Shown: positions 8,401-15,449 of the stretch, one piece after another
How the letters are laid out: every line of letters begins with the position of its first letter
Position numbering within the stretch: position 1 is the stretch's first letter
DNA from: Janthinobacterium sp. CG3
GTDB taxonomy: Bacteria > Pseudomonadota > Gammaproteobacteria > Burkholderiales > Burkholderiaceae_D
NCBI RefSeq assembly: GCF_000344615.1
Contig: NZ_KB467824.1
Span: forward strand, 4,057,767-4,121,766
Length of the DNA stretch: 64,000 nt
Direction: 5' to 3'
The notes under the pieces: generated by a model
Told to the model about the DNA's origin: nothing
Database searches by the model: none
The model's input: only the letters and a program-made list of their open reading frames with translations
Position numbers and translations under genes: made by a program

Positions 8401-11104
8401 TGGCGTGCGAAAACTGCAGGCCGCAGCGGCGTTCCCAGCCCGCCAGGTGCTGGCGCCACAGCGTGTCGCGCGGCTTGCGCGCCAGGTCGTACAGCGCCGC
8501 CGCCAGCGGCGGCACGAAGATCACGCCGAACAGCGCGCCGCACCAGAAGGCCGGGTTGGGCAGCATGGTCCAGGCCAGCAGCAGGCCCAGCGTCAGCGCC
8601 GGCGCCACCAGGCTGCGGCGCAGGTTGTCGAACAGCTTCCAGCGCGACAGCGCCGACAGCGGGTTCGGCTCGCGCTTGCCGGCGCGCCCGGGCACCCGCG
8701 GCAGCAGCCAGCCGAACAACTGCCAGTCGCCGCGGATCCAGCGCTGGCGCCGGCTGACGTCGTCGCAATAGCGCGCCGGGTATTCCTCGTACAACTGGGC
8801 GTCGCTGAGCAGGCCGGCGCGCAGGTAGCAGCCCTCCAGCAGGTCGTGGCTGAGGATGCGGTTGTCGGGCAGGCGCTCGCCCAGCACGCGCTCCCAGGTG
8901 TCGACGTCGTAGATGCCCTTGCCGATGAACGAGCCTTCGTGGAAGACGTCCTGGTACAGGTCCGAGACGGTGCGGGTGTAGGGGTCGATGCCCGGCTCGC
9001 CGCCGCACAACTGCTCGTAGCGCGAGGCGTTGGCGCCCGGCAGGCTGACCGCCACGCGCGGTTGCAGGATGCCGTAGCCGGCCAGCACGCGGCGCCCGGA
9101 CGGGTCCAGCACCGGCCGGTTCAGCGGATGCATCATGGTGGCGATGAACAGGCGCGCGGCGTCGCGCGGCAACTGGGTGTCGGTGTCGAGCGTGATCACG
9201 TAGCGCAGCTCGGCCAGGCCCTCGGTGTCGCCCTCGACCAGCGCGAACTTGTCGCGCGCGCCGCCGCGCATGAAGCGGTTCAGGTCGGACAGTTTGCCGC
9301 GCTTGCGCTCCTGGCCCATCCAGCAGCGCTGCTGCGGATTCCACAGGCGCGGCCGGTGCAGCAGCAGGAACGGCGCGCCGGCGCCGTCGCCGCGGTACTT
9401 GTCGTTGAGGGCGGCGACGCGCTCGCGCAGGCGCCGCAGCAGCGCGGCGTCGTCCGGCATCACCGCCTCGGGCGCGTCGGCCAGGTCGGTCAGCAGGCAA
9501 AAGCGCAGCAAGGGGTCGCGGTTGGCCAGGAAGCGCACCTCCATGCCCTCGCACAACTGGTCGACGTTGGCCTCGCTGTAGACCAGGCTGGGCAGCGCCA
9601 CCACGGCGCCGGCGCCGGCCGGGATGCCGGCGCGGAAATCCATCCGCGGCAGCGGGTGCGGCGTGGTGCACAGCGTCGCCAGCCAGTTCACCAGCGCCAG
9701 CGCGAACTGGCTGGCGGCCAGCACGGTCAGCAGCGCCAGCGCCGCCAGCACCCAACCGTGCACGCCGTGGCGCACGGCGCGTTCCAGCAGCAGCGCGCTG
9801 ACCACCGTGGTCAGCGCCGCCACGCTGCCCAGGTACACCGCCAGCGGCGCGGCGCGGCCGGTGCGCTGCAGCGCCTCCAGCGGCGGCAGGCGCACGCCGG
9901 CCTGTTTTTCCAGCACCAGCAAGCCGCCGCCGACCAGGTAGAAGCCGACGTGGCCGGTGCGCGGGTCGGCGCCGGCGCCGTGGTTGCGCGCCAGTTGCAG
10001 CGCCATCTCGGCGACCTCGACCTCGCTGGCCGGGCTGCGCTTGGCAATGCGTTCGATGACGTGGCGGTACTGGTCGCGGGTGGCGAAGTCCATGCTGGCG
10101 TAGACCCCGGCCGGGTCGCAGCGCAGGCTCTGCTCGACGACGCTCATCGACTCGACGAACTCTTGCCAGTCCATGGTGCCGAGGAAGCGCAGGCTGCCGA
10201 TGCTGTTGGCGACCGAGACCTGGTCGCCGGCCTGCTGCTGGATCTCGTTCTGGATCTGCTGCTCGATGGTCTGGCCGCTCTCGGCCAGCCGGTGCGTGAC
10301 CCAGGACAGCGCCAGCGTCAGCGCCGGGCCCTGGCCCTGCAGGCGCCGCGCCAGCTCGGCCACGAAGGCGCTGGTGATGGGCGGGTTCGAGCGCGCCATG
10401 TCGGCCACCAGCAAAATCAGGCCGCTGGGATTGCGCTCGGCGACCTCGGTCATCTGGTCGGCCCAGCTGTTGGCCAGGTCGCGCTGGCGGCGGTTGTCGG
10501 CCACCCGCGCGGCGACCCGGCGCAGGTTCTCGATCAGCGCCAGGCGCAGCATGATGGGAATCGCCCACAACTCGCCCAGGCTGAGCGTGGCGACGTCCTG
10601 GTAGGCCTCGACGAAATGGCGCAGGCTCTCCGGGTCGACCCGGCCGTCGCCGTGCGAAATGATCTCCAGCGCGATCCGGTAGACCCGCGGGCAGCCGTCG
10701 GCGCCGCCCAGGCGCGGCAACTCCTTGCTGTAGTCCTTCGGCAGGTGCCGCTTGGCGGTGCGGATCTGCTCCTCGATCAGGTAGAAGTTATCCAGCAGCC
10801 ATTCGGACGCCGGCGTCACCTGGCGCCCGCCCTTGACGGCGGCGGTCAGCTCGTTGACGGTCTCGGTGATCAGGGTGGCGTTGGCGGCCAGCCGCGCCAG
10901 CAGGCGGTCGCTGCCGCCGCGCCGGCCGAGCTGGTGGCCGGCCGCCAGCGTCTTGCCGTGCGCCGCCATCTGCATCGCGCTGAACAGTTCGGAGCGCAGC
11001 GGCAGGGCGTCGTCGGCGTCGCCGCCGGCCGGCGCGGCCGCGCCGGCGGCGACGCGCCATGCGGCGAATTGATCGGCCAATCGGGTGATATATTGTTTCA
11101 ACAT
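2420..11104 (-). CDS. ndvB: Cyclic beta-1,2-glucan synthase (NdvB/ChvB type; GT84 plus GH94)
   Basis: The 2894-residue product matches the normal length of NdvB/ChvB/Cgs (about 2830-2870). It is a multi-pass inner-membrane enzyme that builds, measures and cyclises periplasmic beta-1,2-glucan from UDP-glucose. Order of parts: an N-terminal cytoplasmic region, membrane segments around residues 420-480, a GT84 glycosyltransferase core with the acidic motif TLDTDTQLPR near 640 and RQRWIRGDWQ near 785, further membrane segments near 830-870 and 960-1000, and a long C-terminal GH94-like phosphorylase half with FRDQLQDAM (general acid Asp) near 2445 and CDWNDGMD near 2570. The start at 11104 (MLKQYITRL) has GAGG six bases upstream; an in-frame ATG farther upstream lacks such a site. 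The gene stands alone, with no glucan-modifying gene beside it. Confidence 0.93.
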   Translation of the reverse strand: MLKQYITRLADQFAAWRVAAGAAAPAGGDADDALPLRSELFSAMQMAAHGKTLAAGHQLGRRGGSDRLLARLAANATLITETVNELTAAVKGGRQVTPASEWLLDNFYLIEEQIRTAKRHLPKDYSKELPRLGGADGCPRVYRIALEIISHGDGRVDPESLRHFVEAYQDVATLSLGELWAIPIMLRLALIENLRRVAARVADNRRQRDLANSWADQMTEVAERNPSGLILLVADMARSNPPITSAFVAELARRLQGQGPALTLALSWVTHRLAESGQTIEQQIQNEIQQQAGDQVSVANSIGSLRFLGTMDWQEFVESMSVVEQSLRCDPAGVYASMDFATRDQYRHVIERIAKRSPASEVEVAEMALQLARNHGAGADPRTGHVGFYLVGGGLLVLEKQAGVRLPPLEALQRTGRAAPLAVYLGSVAALTTVVSALLLERAVRHGVHGWVLAALALLTVLAASQFALALVNWLATLCTTPHPLPRMDFRAGIPAGAGAVVALPSLVYSEANVDQLCEGMEVRFLANRDPLLRFCLLTDLADAPEAVMPDDAALLRRLRERVAALNDKYRGDGAGAPFLLLHRPRLWNPQQRCWMGQERKRGKLSDLNRFMRGGARDKFALVEGDTEGLAELRYVITLDTDTQLPRDAARLFIATMMHPLNRPVLDPSGRRVLAGYGILQPRVAVSLPGANASRYEQLCGGEPGIDPYTRTVSDLYQDVFHEGSFIGKGIYDVDTWERVLGERLPDNRILSHDLLEGCYLRAGLLSDAQLYEEYPARYCDDVSRRQRWIRGDWQLFGWLLPRVPGRAGKREPNPLSALSRWKLFDNLRRSLVAPALTLGLLLAWTMLPNPAFWCGALFGVIFVPPLAAALYDLARKPRDTLWRQHLAGWERRCGLQFSHAMLTLVFLPYEAWFSLDAILRTLWRLNLSHQHLLEWRASALARCGSGLAGNWRAMWASPLLALATGAALLAWRPSAFPLAAALLLLWMLAPAIGWWISRPIEREVARLSAEQHQFLHTVARKTWAFFDTFVGPQGNWLPPDNMQEHPLAVVAYRTSPTNMGLALLANLSAYDFGYIGAGELLQRCDNTLRSMAALERHQGHFYNWYDIQSLQPLQPVYISTVDSGNLAGHLLTLQPGLVALLDAPIVAPQLADGIATTLRVLGEHAAAAANPALLAALEALQQHLAPLRPLYPSNLPEWHAYLGQASEAAARCVPLAQGGDDPALAMWAEALARQCRVALAELLELAPWLALASTNLFDASLVRVPTLRELAAMAGGAGAGDAPPDEPQRHGQLAELVARGAAAAAARMRLVAALAGQARDFAQVDYRFLYNAATKLLAIGYNVGERRLDASYYDLLASEVRLASFVAIAQGQLPQEHWFALGRQLCMVAGQPVLLSWSGSMFEYLMPLLVMPNYPYTLLDQTYHSVIEAQIDYGRQRDVPWGISESGYHTVDANLNYQYRAFGVPGLGLKRGLADDLVVAPYASMLGLMVQPEAACQNMQRMQAAGFMGRYGFYEAVDYTPARLPRGQSCAVIRSFMVHHQGMGLLALSYLLHDRPMQRRFESDPLLQSALLVLQERTPQVGAFYSNSAELADLRVGAAEQSAPMRALTLHSGAMPETQLLSNGRYHVMVTSAGGGYSRWKDLAVTRWREDGTRDNWGSFCYLRDLDDGSFWSNTYQPTLVEPKKYEVIFSEGRAEFRRSDKGLDLYTEIVVSPEDDIEMRRTRITNKSERRRRIEITSYSEVVMAPPAADAAHPAFSKLFVQSEILRDENAILCSRRPRSKDEQAPWLLHQMTLHDAAADAVSFETDRAAFIGRGGNAQAPWALRAPLAEAALAGAEGSVLDPVLAIRYSITLEPHQCATIDVVTGVCDTREAALHLVDKYQDRHLADRVFELAWTHSQVVLRQLNASEADAQLYGRLANSVIYPNASLRADASILIKNQRGQSGLWAYAISGDLPIVLLQIKDPANIELARQLVQAHAYWRLKGLVVDLVIWYEDQSGYRQLLHEQIMGLISSGIDAQSIDRPGGIFVRLADQIANEDRILLQSVARVVLSDSRGTLAEQIKRPGPVALRTPPLIPDGRAEAYPVAPAAKPALILGNGQGGFTPDGTEYVITLEQGQQTPAPWSNVLANAQFGSVVSESGQAYTWNENAHEFRLTPWHNDPVSDGSGEAFYLRDEHSGRFWSPSALPARGSGAYTTRHGFGYSVFEHSEAGLHSQLTTYVALDAAVKYAVLKVRNDSAAPRRLSATGYVEWVLGDLRAKSTMHVVTEVDAVSGALFARNAYNTEFSGRVGFFHADGAGRSVTCDRNEFIGRNGSLANPAALRRLRLSGKCGSGLDPCAAIQVPFELLPGQEREIVFVLGVGGRRNADASSLVARHQGAGNARDELARVRAHWQRTLGAVQIATPDPALDVLANGWLMYQTIACRLWARSGYYQSGGAFGFRDQLQDAMAMVHTAPQLLREHLLLCARHQFVEGDVQHWWHPPSDRGVRTHCSDDYLWLPLAACRYIEATGDTEVLAEVAPFLEGRAVKPDEDSYYDLPGRSGQSADLYEHCVRALRHGLRFGVHGLPLIGSCDWNDGMDKVGEHGKGESVWLAFFLYQVLQRFAGVATRRGDATFADLCREESLKLAANVELHAWDGEWYRRAYFDDGTPLGSHLNDECQIDSISQSWGVLSGAADPARARGAMAQVDARLVRRDAGLVQLLDPPFDKGVMNPGYIRGYVPGVRENGGQYTHAAIWTAMAFAKMGDGERAWELLRMINPVRHGGSAAGSARYKVEPYVVAADVYAVAPHVGRGGWTWYTGSSGWMYRLVLESLLGVTLEAGALTLAPLLPADWDGFTLRYRHGASVYVIRVEPAGGRPLGLTVDGAAQPDGSIALLDDGREHAVELLLARG

Positions 11105-11337
11105 GAACCTCGCTAGGTTCGCGCACGGGGACGCGGCACCGCCGGCACGCGCCATGGGTGCGGCGATGTTAGTTATGGAGGGGAGTTCTCTTCTGCATCC
11201 TAAGTGCCGGCACCGATCGCCACTGTGCGTTAACGAACATAAGAGGCGCATTGCAGTCACACGGGCAATAAAAAACGGCGCGACAGGCGTTTTAAGGCGG
11301 AATAGTTGGGCAGTGGAAATAGCGGGGCGCGATGTGA
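11105..11337 (-). other. Upstream region of the glucan synthase gene; weak terminator-like hairpin
   Basis: This stretch plus the adjoining repeat makes a 345-base gene-free gap. It must hold the promoter of the glucan synthase gene, but no convincing -35/-10 pair was found. At 11269-11293, AAAACG and CGTTTT flank a short GC-rich loop; read on the minus strand this is followed by a T-run and could end transcription coming from the guanine deaminase gene. The rest shows no gene and no RNA that can be recognised. Confidence 0.35.
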
Positions 11338-11450
11338 TTTTCGCAGGCCGGGTTTGCCCTCCGCTGTTACACGGCGTGGGGCAAACCCGACCGGCGTCGG
11401 CGGCGGCCCGGCGTCGGCTGACGCCTTGCGCGCATCCGACCTACGGCACT
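11338..11450 (-). repeat. Intergenic double-hairpin repeat, copy B (inverted)
   Basis: Read on the minus strand it begins CCGTAGGTCGGATG, continues with GACGCCGGGCCGCCGCCGAC, then GTCGGGTTTGCCCC...GGGCAAACCCGG and ends CCTGCGAAAATC. The block GACGCCGxGCCG and the terminal CGAAAATC are shared with copy E at 63177-63287. It abuts the stop codon of the guanine deaminase gene. Confidence 0.75.
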
Positions 11451-12931
11451 CAGTTCGACGAATAGTTCGTCGTGCCGCCCGTGCTGACGGCCCAGCGCTT
11501 ACCCATCACATAGGTTTTTTCGACATTCCGGTCGTCGCCCAGGGTTTGCAGCACGAACAACTTGTCCTCGACGCTGGCGGCGCGCTGCATGCGCAGACGC
11601 ATCAGGTCGGTGGCGTTCGGATTGACGACGATGAAGTCGGCTTCCCTGCCGGCGCGGAAGCTGCCGACCTTGTCGTCCAGGTCGAGCGCCTTGGCGGCGC
11701 CCAGCGTGGCCAGGTAAAAGGCCTTCAGCGAAGTCAGCGGATGGCGCTGGTCCGGGTTGTCCACATAGGCCTTGTGCAACTGGCTGACCTTGTAGGCCTC
11801 GCCCATGGTGCGCAGCGCCGAAAAACTGGTGCCGGCGCCGACGTCGCTGCCCAGGCCGACCTTGACCTTGTACTGCTCGGCCTTTTGCAGGTCGAACAGG
11901 CCGCTGCCGAGGAACAGGTTGGAGGTCGGGCAAAACGCCACCGCCGAGCCGGTCGCCGCCAGCGACGCGAACTCGTCGTCGCGCAGGTGCACGCCGTGGG
12001 CGTAGATCGAACGCTTGCCCGACAGGCCGAAGCCGTTGTAGACGTCGAGGTAGCCGCTGGAGGCCGGGAACAGCGCCTGCACCCAGGCGATTTCACCCTT
12101 GTTCTCGGACAGGTGGGTGTGCATGTAGACGTCCGGGAACTCCTTGAGCAGCTTGCCGGCCATCGTCAACTGCTCCGGCGTCGACGTCGGCGCGAAGCGC
12201 GGCGTCACCGCGTAACGCAGGCGGCCCTTGTTGTGCCAGCGCTGGATCAGCGCCTTGGAATCGGTGTAGGACGTCAGCGCGGTGTCGAGCAGGTAGTCGG
12301 GCGCGTTGCGGTCCATCATCACCTTGCCGCCGATCAGGCGCATATTGCGCGCGCTGGCCTCCTCGAACAGCGCGTCCACCGACTGCGGGTGCACGGTGCC
12401 GAACACCAGCGCGGTGGTGGTGCCGTTGCGGGCCAGCTCGTTCAAAAACACCTTGGCGATTTTTTGCGCGTAGGCCTTGTCGGCGAACTGCTTTTCGGTC
12501 GGGAAGGTGTAGGTTTCGAGCCACTCCAGCAGTTGCTGGCCGTACGAGCCGATCATCTCGGTTTGCGGGTAGTGGACGTGGCTGTCGATGAAACCGGGCA
12601 TGATCAGCTTGCCGGTGTAGTCGACCACGTAGACATAGGGGTTGGCCGCCAGCACGCTGGCGGCCGGGCCGACCGCCTTGACCTTGCCGTCGGCGCCGAC
12701 CAGCAACACGCCGTCCTCGAAATACTCGTACGGCTGCGCGCTGGTGGCCGGGTCGTCGAGGAAGTGCAGCACCGAGCCGCGGTAGGCCACGGTCTGCGAC
12801 TGGCCCTGCTGTTCCTGGCTCGGACTCTGGTTCTGCGCGGCGGCCGGTAGCGGCCCCGCCATGGCGGCGGCAACGATGGCCGACAGGTACAGCGGCAAGC
12901 GTTTTTTGCTGCCTTTTTTGATACATTCCAC
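11450..12931 (-). CDS. guaD: Guanine deaminase-like amidohydrolase with N-terminal signal peptide
   Basis: 493 residues. Guanine deaminase converts guanine to xanthine and ammonia using zinc. The metal and active-site motifs are all present in order: PGFIDSHVHYPQ, HTHLSEN, YAHGVHL and GLGSDVGAGTSFS, which separate guanine deaminases from other amidohydrolases. The N-terminus is odd for this normally cytosolic enzyme: MECIKKGSKKR, a hydrophobic run LPLYLSAIVAAAMAG and a PAAAQ cleavage-like site, followed by a Gln/Ser-rich linker before the enzyme core begins near residue 47. This predicts export to the periplasm. No purine permease or xanthine dehydrogenase gene is adjacent, so its physiological partner is unknown. 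An intergenic repeat directly follows the stop codon. Confidence 0.85.
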   Translation of the reverse strand: MECIKKGSKKRLPLYLSAIVAAAMAGPLPAAAQNQSPSQEQQGQSQTVAYRGSVLHFLDDPATSAQPYEYFEDGVLLVGADGKVKAVGPAASVLAANPYVYVVDYTGKLIMPGFIDSHVHYPQTEMIGSYGQQLLEWLETYTFPTEKQFADKAYAQKIAKVFLNELARNGTTTALVFGTVHPQSVDALFEEASARNMRLIGGKVMMDRNAPDYLLDTALTSYTDSKALIQRWHNKGRLRYAVTPRFAPTSTPEQLTMAGKLLKEFPDVYMHTHLSENKGEIAWVQALFPASSGYLDVYNGFGLSGKRSIYAHGVHLRDDEFASLAATGSAVAFCPTSNLFLGSGLFDLQKAEQYKVKVGLGSDVGAGTSFSALRTMGEAYKVSQLHKAYVDNPDQRHPLTSLKAFYLATLGAAKALDLDDKVGSFRAGREADFIVVNPNATDLMRLRMQRAASVEDKLFVLQTLGDDRNVEKTYVMGKRWAVSTGGTTNYSSN

Positions 12932-13124
12932 AGGTGTCTCTCTTTCTCGTTAAAGGAATAGAAGAATTCAACCGGCGTCTCAAGACGCTCTCGTCGGACC
13001 TGAATGTACGGCAGCGGCATGGGGGCGGTATTCACGTTCGCGCATGCCGACCATTCCTGGATCGATATGCATAAACGCCGCAGCAGGCGTATAAAAAAGA
13101 TAATTTTTTCCGATGGGAAATAAA

Positions 13125-13160
13125 AAAAACCCAACAATACTCGGCATTGTTGGGGTTTTT
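13125..13160. terminator. Rho-independent terminator after the desulfurase fusion gene
   Basis: ACCCAACAAT and ATTGTTGGGGT form the stem around ACTCGGC, with an A-run on the left and TTTTT on the right. Read on the minus strand it lies about 30 bases after the desulfurase fusion stop codon and ends in a long T-run. It is symmetrical enough to work both ways. Confidence 0.85.
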
Positions 13161-13192
13161 ACCACAGTGCCGCGCGCCGCCGCGCCGGCGGA

Positions 13193-15325
13193 TCAGGCGG
13201 CCAGCGCCAGCGGCGTCAGCGCGGCCTCGGCCAGCGCCATGCCGCCGCTGACATGCCAGGCGGCCGGGTAGCCAAGCCGGTGCAGGCAGGCGACCGCCTT
13301 GCCGCTGCGGTTGCCGCTGCGGCAAAAGAACACCAGCGGCACCCGCTCGCCGCGCAGCCAGTCGCCCAGGTGCGCGCCCAGGTGGCTCAGCGGTACGCTC
13401 AGCGCGGCGCGCCCGCCCAGGGTGGCGGCGGCGCCGGCCGCGTGCTCGTAGCTTTCGCGCACGTCCACCAGCAGCGCGTCCGGATGGCTGCGCAGGAAGG
13501 CGTCCAGCGCGGCCGGCTCCAGCTGGGCGCCGCTGGCGTCGACGGCGGCGACCGCGCCGCGCTCGGCGCGCAGGCTGCTGCAGACTTGGCCTTGCTCGTT
13601 GCGGCCCGGACAGAGCAAGGTGTCGAGGTCGATCGGCGCGGCGTCCAGCGCGGCCGCCGCCAGCTCGCCGGTGAAGGCGAAGCGCACCGCCGGCGGCGCC
13701 AGCACGCCGCCGGCCGCCGCACCCAGCAGGTAGTAGGCCTGGCCGGGACCCGGCGCCACCCGCGCCAGCGCCTGCGCCCCCAGCGCCAGCGCGGCGCAGA
13801 CGCTGCCGTCGCCGAGCGCAAGGCTGGCGGCGGCGGCCGGCCAGCCCAGCGCGTCGGCGTCGGCGCCGGCGCCGGCGGCCGGGTCGAGCCGGCCGGCCAG
13901 CTCCGCCAGCAGCGCCGCGCGCAGCGCGCCGCCGTCCCGCGGCGCGCTAGTGTGCAGCAGCGCCGCCACGCGGTAGTCGTGGCGGCGCACATACGCAACC
14001 AAGCGCCCGGCCAGCGCCGCCAGCGGGTCGATGATGACGCAGCTGCGGCTGGCCGCGTCCGTCACCAACCAGGTGCAGGCGCCGTCGGCCCCGAGCTGGA
14101 TAACGCCGTCGCGCGCCGGCGCCGCCGGCCCGGACGGCATCAGGCAGGCCGCCCGCAGCGCCGCGCCGCAACGCTCGATGCGCCGGCAGGCGGCGGCGAT
14201 GGTGGCCGCGTCGGTGTGCGGGCCGAACGACATGCGGATCGCCGCGCCGCTGCGCCAGCGCGGCAGGCGCATCGCCTCCAGCACGTAGCTGGGCGCGCTC
14301 TGCGCCGACGAGCAGGCGCTGCCGGAACTGACGCGCACGCCGGCGGCGTCGAACACGTCCAGCAGTTCCTTGCTGGCCACGCCCGGCACGGAAAAGTTCA
14401 GCGTGGTCGGCAGCGACAGTTCCAGCGGCATGTTGAAGACGATGCCGGGCAGCGCCTGGCGCAGGCTGGCCACCAGGCGCGCGCGCATCGCCGCCAGTTC
14501 GGCGTGGCTGCGGAAGGTGGCGCCGTCCTCCAGCGCCGCCAACACCGCGCCGAGGGCGGCGATGCCGGCCATGTTTTCGGTGCCGGAGCGCTGGCCCGAC
14601 TCCTGGCCGCCGCCGACGATGAGCGGCGTGAACGGCGCGCCGGCGCGCACGTACAACATGCCGACGCCCTTCGGCGCGTACAGTTTGTGGCCGGAGAACG
14701 GCGCGTAGTCGATGCGCGTCGCGCTCAGATCCAGCGCCAGCTTGCCGAGCGCCTGCACGCAGTCGACCAGCCAGTAGGCGGCGCTGGCGCTGTCGGCCAG
14801 CACGGCGGCGATGCCGTCCAGGTCGGACACCACGCCGGTCTCGTTGTTGGCCGCCATGGTGCACAGCAGCGCCGTCTGGCCGGCCAGCGCGCGCAGCGCC
14901 GCCAGGTCGTGGCGGCCGTCGCCGTCGACCGGCAGCGCGCGCAGTTCCAGGTCCAGCCCGAGCAGGCGGTTCCAGTGCGCCAGGCTCTCCGGCACGGCCT
15001 TGTGCTCGGTGGCGCCGTACAGCAGCAGCGTGCCGATGGCGGCGCCGCCGGCGCGCCGCTCGCGCAGCGCGCACAACGCCGACAGCACGGCGGTCTGGAT
15101 ACCCTCGGTGGCGCCGCTGTTGAACATCAGGCGGCCGGCGCCGGCGCCGACCACGCGGCGGGCGCGCCGGCGCACCGCCTCCAGCATGGCCTTGGCCCGC
15201 AGGCCGGTGGCGTGGGTGCTGCTGGGGTTGCCGAAGCCGAACGCCATCGCCTGCGCGGCGGCGGCGAGCGCGGCCGGCAGCACGGCGCTGGTGGCGTTTC
15301 CGTCGAGGTAGATTTCGGTCATCAT
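13193..15325 (-). CDS. Cysteine desulfurase fused to a degenerate persulfide-dioxygenase-like domain and a rhodanese
   Basis: 710 residues in three parts. Residues 1-385 are a NifS/IscS-type PLP enzyme: IYLDGNATS start, NNETG, SGHKLYAPKGVG with the PLP lysine near 211, and a SGSACSSAQ loop with the sulfur-accepting cysteine near 335. Residues about 420-590 resemble an ETHE1-type metallo-beta-lactamase fold but with the catalytic sites changed: the HxHxDH metal motif reads HTSAPRD, FTGD reads FTGE, and PGHDY reads PGRNE. Residues about 600-710 are a rhodanese with VDVRESYEHAAGA and the active-site loop CRSGNRS near 670. The likely chemistry is transfer of sulfur from cysteine to the rhodanese cysteine; loss of metal ligands suggests the middle part no longer oxidises persulfide. 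AAGGA seven bases before the ATG at 15325 sets the start. It is divergent from a DecR/CyuR-like regulator. Confidence 0.88.
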   Translation of the reverse strand: MMTEIYLDGNATSAVLPAALAAAAQAMAFGFGNPSSTHATGLRAKAMLEAVRRRARRVVGAGAGRLMFNSGATEGIQTAVLSALCALRERRAGGAAIGTLLLYGATEHKAVPESLAHWNRLLGLDLELRALPVDGDGRHDLAALRALAGQTALLCTMAANNETGVVSDLDGIAAVLADSASAAYWLVDCVQALGKLALDLSATRIDYAPFSGHKLYAPKGVGMLYVRAGAPFTPLIVGGGQESGQRSGTENMAGIAALGAVLAALEDGATFRSHAELAAMRARLVASLRQALPGIVFNMPLELSLPTTLNFSVPGVASKELLDVFDAAGVRVSSGSACSSAQSAPSYVLEAMRLPRWRSGAAIRMSFGPHTDAATIAAACRRIERCGAALRAACLMPSGPAAPARDGVIQLGADGACTWLVTDAASRSCVIIDPLAALAGRLVAYVRRHDYRVAALLHTSAPRDGGALRAALLAELAGRLDPAAGAGADADALGWPAAAASLALGDGSVCAALALGAQALARVAPGPGQAYYLLGAAAGGVLAPPAVRFAFTGELAAAALDAAPIDLDTLLCPGRNEQGQVCSSLRAERGAVAAVDASGAQLEPAALDAFLRSHPDALLVDVRESYEHAAGAAATLGGRAALSVPLSHLGAHLGDWLRGERVPLVFFCRSGNRSGKAVACLHRLGYPAAWHVSGGMALAEAALTPLALAA

Positions 15326-15353
15326 GGTGTTATCCTTGCAAGTAAGTTCCATC

Positions 15354-15429
15354 ACAGTTTAACCAGCGCCAGCCGTGAAAACATACTCATTCACCCTGCA
15401 TTACCATTAAACTGTAGAACGTTTATTCT
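15354..15429. promoter_or_regulatory. Divergent promoter/operator region, desulfurase fusion and Lrp-type regulator
   Basis: ACAGTTTAA (15354-15362) and TTAAACTGT (15407-15415) are perfect inverted 9-mers 44 bases apart. The right arm lies in the spacer of a candidate plus-strand promoter for the regulator: TTACCA (15401-15406), 17 bases, TATTCT (15424-15429). The left arm overlaps a weaker minus-strand candidate (TTCACG, 17 bases, TGTGAT) for the desulfurase. Symmetrical half-sites between divergent genes suit an Lrp-family octamer, but the sites are inferred only from the sequence. Confidence 0.5.
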
Positions 15430-15449
15430 CTCGATTGCATAGCCACTAT

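Noticed and set aside
2450..11116. An 8.7-kb open frame (2888 codons) on the plus strand opposite the glucan synthase gene
   Set aside because: It mirrors the glucan synthase gene. Strong G/C third-position codon bias removes stops from one antisense frame; the translation is rich in Arg, Ala, Gln, Gly and His with no domain or membrane pattern.
13253..15442. A 729-codon plus-strand frame opposite the desulfurase fusion
   Set aside because: Shadow of the fusion gene; low-complexity Arg/Ala/Gln composition and overlap with the regulator start.
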